From NCBI GenBank assembly GCA_933228895.1, contig OW121854.1, forward strand, positions 91,378,609 to 91,442,608: a stretch of DNA of 64,000 nucleotides, given 5' to 3'. A program made the position numbers and the translations under genes. Below the pieces are notes generated by a model. That model saw only the letters and a program-made list of their open reading frames with translations. It was not told the origin of the DNA and did no database searches. Numbering within the stretch: position 1 is the stretch's first letter; every line of letters starts with the position of its first letter. Positions 55,740-64,000 of this stretch are shown piece by piece. The DNA is from Platycnemis pennipes (lineage: Eukaryota; Arthropoda; Insecta; Odonata; Platycnemididae).

Positions 55740-56815
55740 GCTTCTAAAAACAGAATTAAACCTCTGCAGCTAGTCATTCTAATAAGTTCATATAATTATT
55801 ACAAAACCAATTTTAAGTTACCAATTTACATAAGTAAATTTACAAACTCACTGAATCAATTCAGTGGCAAAATCATATTAAATGCAAAGCATATTAATAA
55901 TGATCCATTTTCTATTTAATATTTCAACATTTTGGCCCCGCGAAGTCATTGTTGGTTTATCGGCAGGTGCATATTTTAACTTACCAATAGTGACATTTTA
56001 AGACATGCACATTTATTGCCAAAACCATTCTTTTATCCTTGTTTTAACATTTTGTTTTTTAAATCGTCTCGTATATTTTTAAATAATTTTGGGGCAAATA
56101 AAACTTGAATACCATCGACCCCATGACTACCTACAGCAAGTTCTCTCAGTACTTCATTAAACTACCACTAATATAACATAACCAATTTTTAAAGTACCAT
56201 GCTATAGGATTCAATTCCCTTACAGAGAAATGTGGATCAAGCAAAGGACGCTTTGCTTTCAATGATTCAGCTCCGGTCCCTGTACATCAACAACCCAAAG
56301 CCCCCATTCCCAACTAAGCACAAAGCACACATCATGAAGGTGACCCTCCATGTCTAATTGACCCCTCTATTCCATCGCAGCTTGACCCCTGACCTACGCA
56401 AGAGAATCCCTCCGGGGAAGACGGAGAGAGCGGCTTGGAGAGGAGTTAACCGCGATCGAATAGTGCTCTCCCCACGCGGTCAAAACCACATCGGGACCAT
56501 CATTCTTTGTGGCAGTGCGGCGTGGAAAATTATGGCCACACAAAAGTCAAAGAAGGGAAATCTCCCAACCTGACATTACCTTGCTAAGTATATACCAGCT
56601 CAGCTACATTTGTGAACAATTGTCATGACATGAGAGTAAGAGTGACTTCGTAGCTAGAGGCAATGGCATGGGAAATAATGGTATGGGAAATAATGGTATG
56701 GGAAAACCTTCAAACACGAAGACAGCAAGCTTGACTACGGTTTTTACACAAGTACGGAGGCGAGGAGTTCACCTCCGACACTATATATTACTAATCCTTT
56801 TTTATACAAGACATG
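55740..56815. other. Unassigned sequence
   Basis: AT-rich to about 56270, then a moderately GC-rich patch with an unrecognised 71-codon plus frame (56358-56573). Confidence 0.35.
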
Positions 56816-56819
56816 CAAT

Positions 56820-56895
56820 ATATGTTTAGTGTGAATTCACCCCCTGCCACATACCTTTATGTTGGCTTGCACGGTGTTATGTAGATGAAGATGAA
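56820..56895 (+). repeat. LINE B 3' terminus, diverged
   Basis: TTCACCCCCTGCCACATACC then TTGGCTTGCACGGTG and GTAGATGAAGATG. Confidence 0.6.
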
Positions 56896-57324
56896 ATCGA
56901 CATAATTATAAGTGCTACACACTACATTGGTGGGCAGGACCACAATGATAAGATTGCTGATAAAGCACTGCACCACAGATAGATTCAAATATTAATTATT
57001 TTCTTAAAAATTCGTGACGATAACAATATCAAGCCTTATCACACCTTGATGCCTTCACAGAATAAATTTACCTCAACATGAAAATGAAATTGCAAACATT
57101 ATATTCCTACGGATTAATGAAACAAAGAGATGTGATTAAGATGGAGGATTTTTTTTAGGATTGAAACATAAATGAATTAAATACTAATATATACATGCCT
57201 GTAGCACTCCTAAAAAGCTTCCTTGCATGTTGGATGAAAATTAGAATTGGTCATGTGTGTCCCGCGTGATATTGATAAGATCTCTCCTTAGATAGGCAGT
57301 ATAAGTAAGCTTTAATGTACGTAC

Positions 57325-57405
57325 GTAGTACATGTTTGATGACAACTCACCCCATTGTACGCCCACGGTGTGACTTGCGTGGTAGCCAGTAGGCGTAGAT
57401 GTAGG
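57325..57405 (+). repeat. LINE B 3' terminus, strongly diverged
   Basis: CATGTTTGATGACAACTCAC, CCACGGTGTGACTTGCGTGG and GTAGGCGTAGATGTAG follow the LINE B tail order with many changes. Confidence 0.5.
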
Positions 57406-57539
57406 TACCCTGACTATCAGAACAAACCGAATGAGGTTACTGAATAAGGACTAAGTTAGAATGGGTAGAAAATTTGTTTTCGATCAGTAAAGAAAAGGCG
57501 CAAAGTCTGGCAAAGTCTGCAAAAGGCAAATGCCTCATA

Positions 57540-58058
57540 CGATAATTATATTAGCGTAACCAGTCTATTAAATGAATTGAAATGGGAATCATTGTCAGAT
57601 CGCAGGTTGAAATTTAGACTTAATCTCTTCCACAAATTCCAAGGCAATATTTTCAGTGATGATGTTAAAAATATTTTACGAACCCCAACTTATTATGGCA
57701 GACTGGACCATAATCATAAAGTTAGAGAAATTGATTGCCGAACTGACCGATTCAAAATGTCCTTTTTCCCTCGCACAATAAGAGATACGAATAACGGTAA
57801 ATATGTCCTATCGGAGAGTAGCAATGAATAGCATTGGTAGCTGCATGTTGGTATGAGTACTTAAAGCTAACCCTACTAACAGAATGTTTTTGCATGTTTG
57901 CTTTGCAATTTCTATCTTTTTTAAATAGTGTAGTTCTGACTACTATATTAATACTAATCCTTTTTATGCATGATATGTAGTGCATGTTTGGTGAGCAATC
58001 ACCCCCTGCCACACACCCTTGTGGTGGCTTGCAGGGTATTATGTAGATGTAGATGTAG
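57540..58058 (+). pseudogene. LINE B relative, C-terminal reverse transcriptase end
   Basis: An uninterrupted frame (57577-57831) reads MKWESLSDRRLKFRLNLFHK, then FSDDVKNILRTPTYYGRLD, then VREIDCRTDRFKMSFFPRTI. It is aligned residue by residue with the ends of 12702-13091 but about one third different, so it is a separate LINE B subfamily. It continues to a GTAGATGTAGATGTAG tail and is truncated at the 5' side. Confidence 0.8.
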
Positions 58059-58094
58059 ACATATCCCATAGTGCGTGACGTAAAAAGTATGATT

Positions 58095-58150
58095 TCATAA
58101 CAAATAAAATAGCCGAGAGAAGAATCAAGTGGAGCATTGGTTCAAATTGA
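58095..58150 (+). pseudogene. RTE-like LINE (family A) 3' scrap
   Basis: NKIAERRIKWSIGSN resembles MKRLADRRIEWRAASN. It is about 55 bp long. Confidence 0.4.
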
Positions 58151-58486
58151 TATCACGATGGCAACGAAAGCATACCCAAAACTACAAACTCAAGTATAGG
58201 CGTGTAAACAAAAATATGGAGCTGAAGCTAAGCAGTTCAAGAACTTAGCTTCAGACGCTAGATCGAAAACGACAATTGGAAGCTTTCGAAGAGCACGTAC
58301 TGAAGAGGGTAGACCAAATACGACGTAACCCGCTCCAGCCCGTCAGCAACCAAGAATACAGCGTCGAGGCTAATATGCTTATGTTCTATGGTGCCACAAA
58401 CTTCGCTATGGTTATTTTTAAGGTGCACCAGTTAATGAAAACCTCCATAGATGTTTTAATGACGATACTATTATCGATTCCTTCTG

Positions 58487-58555
58487 AATTGTGGCTTACA
58501 CAATATCGGCATCCGATACTGTGTAAGCCACAATATCGGATGCCGATACAAGTAG
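58487..58555. repeat. Nested palindromes
   Basis: TGTGGCTTACACA faces TGTGTAAGCCACA, and TATCGGCATCCGATA and TATCGGATGCCGATA are reverse complements on either side. Together they can form alternative hairpins. No hammerhead box was found. Confidence 0.75.
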
Positions 58556-58714
58556 CCTAAAAACTTTTTTTCCTGGAGCGTTACAGGATCGAACGCCGAT
58601 ATTTCATGCACATGTTTTAGTGAAGTGTTCTTTGAGTGAATATGTAGCCTTCGGAGGTAGCATGCATTACCTGTCAGACTTACGAACGCTCCTGAGTACA
58701 GGGTCCGCTATTTT

Positions 58715-58822
58715 TTTCTATATCTTAGGCAAGATTATTGATATAGCAATGTAACTTACACGCAATATCTTTCTATATCTTAGGCAAGATTATTGATATA
58801 GCAATGTAACTTACACGCAATA
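58715..58822 (+). repeat. Tandem duplication, two 55-bp units
   Basis: TTTCTATATCTTAGGCAAGA at 58715 repeats at 58770 with essentially no differences over about 53 bp, so the duplication is recent. Confidence 0.9.
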
Positions 58823-58824
58823 AA

Positions 58825-60515
58825 AGGCAAAGAAGCGTTCTAAATTCTTGTATCATTTTTTACCATAAAGTCTTATCTTCCAAGGTTCAGTATCAGCTAG
58901 ATTTTCAGGGAAAAGTGATGGAGGCCAATTTTTGCTAAATTGATCAACTTTGATCCCGTGTAAATTGCTAATGCGTGATAGGTACCTAGCACAAATAGCT
59001 TGGGAAACCAAACGCACCAATCAACGGAGAATCAACTCGAGAAGTTTAAAAGTCCGGCCAGAAGAAAACCACTTTTGGTTTTTTGGAGTTTTTTTTTATT
59101 AAGCCCACTGTGCGCCACTAGGATAAGGAATTAATAATCTCCCATACCCGTTCATCAGTTGTAATTTCAAAAGGAAAAGGGAATCGGAAAAAAACACACT
59201 TCTGTCAGCCAAAATGAATTAACAGTATTCAACCACAAAAAGAGAATAAGGAATAAAATTCATTCTACGAACTAAAGCACTTAAAACACGCAGCTGAACG
59301 AGTACTACTGGCATTTACTGACAGGCAACCCCAGTTACATCTGATATGGATACCTGAAAACCAACCTATAAGGGCAGTTACACGAATTTCTTCGATAAAA
59401 CTTTTATACAACGAAACTTGTATAACGAATTTATAACAACGTATTCCGTAAAAATATCATCACTAAATTGTACTACAATGCATGTACACTTGTGGAGAAA
59501 ACGTGAAGATTACCATAAATCCCTAATGAAAAAAAACAGAAGTAAAACGTCCATAGTAAAAGGCGAGGCGAGAAAAACCTGCGAAAATCTACTGAGAGTA
59601 TAGCAAATATAGAAATATAAAATCTACTGAGAGTAGGTATAGCCATTGAGGGAAAAACATTTATCGACAGAAATAGGGTATGTCTATTTAATCCGTCTAT
59701 CAGACAAGAAGGAGAGCACGAACTTTAATTAAGCCGTTGTATTAGATCGGAGCAAAAGATATCAGCCAGCAACCATTGGATGAGAAAGGATATCGATTGC
59801 CCTACTGACGAACTTGCAAGATAAGGGGAGACCTGTTGCTTCCACGAATAAGTGACAAGCGAGTCGGTCACTGGCGGGAAACGCAATTCAGGAAACATCT
59901 CGTCACGACTTCTTATTTCACATACTGGGTATACTCAGCAGCTTCTTGGAAGGCGAATACCTCAAGTGAATCAAGGCTCACGCAATCATCTGAAGATAAA
60001 CCGAAACAGCGTAACGGGGGGATTTCAAATTCGACTACTCTCTCTAACGATCAATGACTTCCAAAGTACGAGTTACGATAGTAGTAAAAGAATATGCCAT
60101 AAACCTCATTTTCGGTTTTCTTCTAAAGATGTATGGTTAAAATAGCAAAAAATCAGAGGTGGATCCGGAAATCATCCCGGAAATGTCCGCATCCACTGAG
60201 ACTTGTTTTGCATGAAAATGTTCTCCCCACCATTAAAAAAGATTGTATTTTCAACTAAATTTCCAAAAGACTAGAAAAATATCGATTAATCTTCAACCGA
60301 GGGGTATTTCAACACTGACAAGTCACAGCAGAAGTGTCGGCATTGGAGATTAGGTCATTTTATAACTTGTGAAATAATATGAATACCTACTAAATTCGCA
60401 TATTAACGTGACCATGCCACTTTTCCCGCTATCCTCAGAAACAAACCGAAGTTTATCTCCAAAGGGATTTCTACCTTGATGTGGGGGAAGTTAAACTTCT
60501 ACAATTGTTCAATTC
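58825..60515. other. Unassigned sequence
   Basis: No gene is recognised. A faint RTE-like phrase (GKTFIDRNRV, near 59650-59690) is too short to call. Confidence 0.35.
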
Positions 60516-60722
60516 GCAATAAACGGCGATTATTTTTTGAATAAATAGAAATTGTATTATATCCCACACTATTTTAATAACACCGACCGCTTTCAACGGC
60601 TTTCGCATCTTTCTCAAGGAGAGAGAATGCCTTGAGAATCACACGAAAGCAATGAAACCGGTCGGGATAATTAAACTAGTGTGGAATGCTTAGAGATTGA
60701 TTCTTTACTAAATGTATCCAAG
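60516..60722. mobile_element. Hammerhead-bearing foldback, UUGANAA type
   Basis: The 9-bp repeat GTTCAATTC flanks it (60507-60515 and 60723-60731). Plus strand: UUGAGAA (60632-60638), a weak stem II, GAAA (60654-60657), CCGG, UC, then GG. Minus strand: UUGAGAA, a stem with a GCGAAAGC hairpin, GAAA, GCGG, UC, GG. Outer arms TCCCACACTATTTTAATAAC and its inverse enclose them. A tail follows on the right. Confidence 0.7.
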
Positions 60723-60934
60723 GTTCAATTCAGTCTGCACGCAATCTATTCAAGTTAAAGCGACTATGATTTAAAAATCTAGAAAAGAGAGTGAGGAGCG
60801 AATCATTTGCTTCCCATCACTCAATAATAACACCGTTAATACCGATGTTGAGAGTAGAAGTAACATGTCGAGAGGCAATAAGTCAACTCTCAGCATATCT
60901 GTCATAAGTTGGCATAACTAAGCACGTAAAATTA

Positions 60935-61285
60935 GCTGTCACCACGGGCATCGGGTTGGTGTAGGGGATCGAATACTTTCTTCCCGGGCGCGAGCTCAAG
61001 TACTGGCAGTGGCAGAATTTTCTGTGAAACACTTTCTTCTAGTAAGAAAAGAGTTCTTACTTTAGTGCCAAGAGTGAGTGTGGGGAGCACTTCAAGTTCA
61101 GTAGGTACTCCGTCCGTCGGATGAGTAGTTAAACCTTTTGTAAACCGTGGACCCCTCAGCGTCAACCGTAAATAGTAGACTTTTGCCGACGCCGAGTTGG
61201 TCTCCGTCTTTCCTCTTCCATCCCAAAAATTCCTTCTCCTTACCGAAAACGCGCACATCCTAATTGGTGTAGATGACTTAATAAG
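60935..61285 (+). repeat. tRNA-derived SINE family S1
   Basis: A decayed head (GGGGATCGAATACTTTC near 60966-60982), the core CCGTCCGTCGGATGAGTAG at about 61110-61128, then GCCGACGCCGAGTTGGTCTC and a pyrimidine-rich tail to CTGTCGTTCACC. The 131-codon minus frame 60932-61327 is this SINE read backward. Confidence 0.75.
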
Positions 61286-61289
61286 CTGT

Positions 61290-64000
61290 CGTTCACCGCC
61301 CCCTTCTGACATAATATACAACATCAATTACGTAAAAACATTCCTACGCATTCTCAAGAAATCTCGATAGTATTTGCGTTCCAAAATTATAAAAAAAATT
61401 AACGGAGAACCGAAAAAAATATGCCGACTCACAATGAGCTAACATTGTTTGGCTAGTAACAATTTAAAAGATGTGCCGAATAACTCCACGCCAATCAGAC
61501 TCTCACCCCACCATTGGATATCCACTCGTTTTTCGTCAATCCGAGCTAACATCGGTCGGTGGACGTGCCCATAACCCGAAAAGTCTTACCTCTCTATAGA
61601 AATCTACAGTCGACGATAAGTTAGCCAAACATGTCGAAGGCAACTATAATCAGAATTTCAATATCGTGAATAGCATTGCTATAGGTTAGGAGAGAGTATT
61701 TCACCACGATGCCCCCCAGTTGCAAGGAAAATTATAGTACTTGTTGTTATGATTTTCGTATGGACTGAGGGTGAACGATGATTTTTATACCGGGTAAAAC
61801 ATGACATACAAGTATGTGTGCGACTATTAGTGTAATGTATAGTCTTTCCACGGTTTATTAACTCAATAATTCGCTTTTTCGATGGGTTCAGTGAGTAGCA
61901 GCCTAAAACCAACTATTGCCAAAAACAGTTAAACTGACATAAAAAATCATTAGTAAGTTTTACATGTGTCATTGACCATAGAAAATGTATGATTAGAAGG
62001 GATAACCGAGTGGAGAGGATTTAACTTTTCGCTGGGCACGAGTAAAACTCCCAATTTGCACAATCATGTGTACGCAACAGGTAATAAAACCGCAGGTCTT
62101 TCCGTGCTCATCCTCGGGATGCATTAAATTGGCGCTCTACACCGGAACATACCAAACAAAATTGAGCGGGTCGCGGATAGACTCCTCCAAATCCTCAACT
62201 GGAAGTAGCCGGCCGGAATGAAGTAAATAATTAAAAAGTAAATGATTTCTTCCGCAAATGCTGCTACGCATGGAAACAATTATGCTGATTAAATGTTGGG
62301 AAGTATTCAAAATTATAAGTCAACACACCCCATAGCGTGACATGTCATGTGGAGATCCCACCACATTCATGATCGGATCATCACTGATAGCAATTAATAA
62401 ACGCCGGATCACAGATCGCCGGATATTGTATTTTTCTTGCCGATTTCGAACTCTTCCAACCTTTAAGACAAAATAATCTACAAATAACTAGCATGATAAT
62501 TGCCATTATTTGCAGAATACTAATGATTACAATCATGCCCCTGCGTCAAACATGCAAAATTGAAGACAATGCGTTATGTTAATGGTAAGACAATGAAGGG
62601 AACGCTTTAAAAAAACTACATTCACTTCCCAGAGAAAATCTTATCTTCTGAACAAACAGTAGCTATAGCTTTCCGACCGGTAGCTGACCAAATACCATAT
62701 TTACAACCAAATTCATTGTCCTGCTGAACCAAGAAACAGCCATAGATAGATGATATCGCAGCCAAAACACAACTTGATGTCAATCGCTACCACTAACGGA
62801 AGATATAAAATAATCCATCGGCATCATTTCACCGAGCCTGAACATCCCCCTCATCAATTTTCCATCACACAAACAAACTTGTTGGAGGCAACACAACCTG
62901 GCACGAAATTTAGCATTGCAACGTTTATGTCCACGTTCTATTTTAAGAAAACCGGTGATCAAAACTTACCAAATGATGTTTCACCCGATGGACAACGATC
63001 AGCAGCTTCCGAAAAATTCTTAATACACAATGATGTACTGAAAGCAAAATAAATTGTCACTTCACCCCACGAACCCAAACATTGGAATCATACGCGCTCA
63101 GCAATGCATATCGAACATTTGCAGCTACTTTTAGTTTGGCCTGGCAGATGGCACAATACCCATTAGGCGATTAGGCACCGCAAAAAAAGCTACCAAGCTA
63201 CCGAAATGAATTCAAAGACTAAATTAATGATATTTATAACCTTAAACTTTTTTCTCATTAAAACTAAAAATCTCGACTAATTGTGATAAAATTTAACACG
63301 AAGCAAACTCCCTACGGTACTTAAGTGCTGCCATCTATTAATCGACTGAATGACGAAAGCAAAGTTGGCAAGAAGTATGAAATCTGAAAGCGCCACGACA
63401 CGAAAACAAAATTAAATTCTTTAGGACAAGGAGACAAAATAATATGAGGTTTAAAATTTAAATCAATTTAATTTCTTCGAAATGATTCTCTGCTCCTCCA
63501 GAATACAGACTGCCTCAAAAATCATAGATGTTTTACCGTTGATTACTACTTGATTTACCGGGATGGAAGGAAGAGCTCCATAATGAATGTTATCAGCAAA
63601 TACTAATAGCCACAATTTCTGTCAGGTCATGTACACTAACGCCTACGTTTCAGCTTATGTTATTTAGGTTTATCAATCCCACCAAATTCCTCGATTTGGT
63701 AATAAAACCTCGCAAGAGTCAATGGAATCATCCCCATCAATACAAACTAAAATTGAAGGTTACATCTTAATTTGTCAATGGATAAAAAAACTCATCAGTA
63801 AAACATTGTCCACACAACTCTAATAAAAAAGCAAATACATCTTAAACACAATTCCCAATCAGCTGCAGGTGGAAAAATTCAGGGGGAGTCAACTAAGCCA
63901 TAGTAGGTAGTCATCCAAATAAATATCACATTTTCATTTTTTTACGAAAAGTTGTATAAAATACTAAAAAATCACATTATACAATTTAAGTACAAATATG
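61290..64000. other. Unassigned AT-rich sequence
   Basis: I see no gene, SINE head or transposon end. A 100-codon plus frame at 62750-63052 has no recognised motif and lacks flanking splice sites I would trust. Confidence 0.35.

Noticed and set aside
60932..61327. 131-codon minus-strand open frame
   Set aside because: It is an S1 SINE read on the opposite strand.
1..64000. CRISPR arrays, operons, prophage or bacterial features
   Set aside because: No spaced identical repeats of CRISPR type, no gene-dense organisation; the content is eukaryotic retro- and DNA transposons.

Overview
This is eukaryotic repeat-rich DNA, most likely from an arthropod with a large, transposon-laden genome. The order and species cannot be resolved from the sequence. 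No prokaryotic gene organisation, rRNA, intact tRNA gene, CRISPR array or complete host gene is visible. Most open frames are short and are broken transposon code or chance frames. One 85-nt candidate host exon (36195-36279, minus strand) is the only possible non-mobile coding piece I can point to, and it is weak.

The window is a mosaic of dead mobile elements, many nested in each other. LINE family A is an endonuclease-reverse transcriptase, RTE-like non-LTR retrotransposon; its best copies are at 30840-32756, 38210-39965 and 45145-47770, with about fifteen 3' fragments. LINE family B is CR1/Jockey-like, with a highly conserved 3' end finishing in a GTAGAT microsatellite (12578-13470, 18595-19243, 43207-43537, 50769-51004, 52625-52862, 57540-58058 and others). 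LINE C (15942-17405) keeps an endonuclease domain fused by deletion to the end of its reverse transcriptase. At least two tRNA-derived SINE families are present. Seven hAT-type DNA transposons carry 8-bp target duplications or near-duplications, including a 4.2-kb copy with transposase remnants (24086-28291) and a 1.67-kb copy carrying a coiled-coil reading frame (45897-47562). There is one mariner-like inverted-repeat element (5078-5697) and one possible solo LTR (28560-30043).

The most interesting component is a set of about ten short foldback elements (roughly 190-600 bp). They carry hammerhead-ribozyme-like cores, usually one in each arm facing opposite ways, with target duplications of about 9-15 bp and often a short one-sided tail. 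They look like non-autonomous Penelope-like element terminal repeats. They fall into two core types: the canonical CUGANGA box, and a UUGANAA box in which positions 3 and 8, which pair in the hammerhead fold, have changed together from C-G to U-A. The best example (39277-39880) has two matching hammerheads in near-identical arms of about 270 bp.

Layout: 1-15600, SINE, RTE and MITE fragments with the mariner-like element; 15600-19250, LINE C and LINE B with a hammerhead foldback; 19250-24077, mostly unassigned with small SINE, RTE and PLE pieces; 24086-28291, the large hAT; 28560-30043, GC-rich LTR-like tract with a 21-bp minisatellite; 30840-32756, a dead RTE; 33000-38200, duplications, MITE, RTE and SINE fragments; 38210-39965, an RTE with two nested foldbacks; 40000-45100, mixed fragments; 45145-47770, an RTE split by a hAT; 47800-58800, LINE B, SINE and hAT nests; 58800-64000, AT-rich and mostly unassigned.
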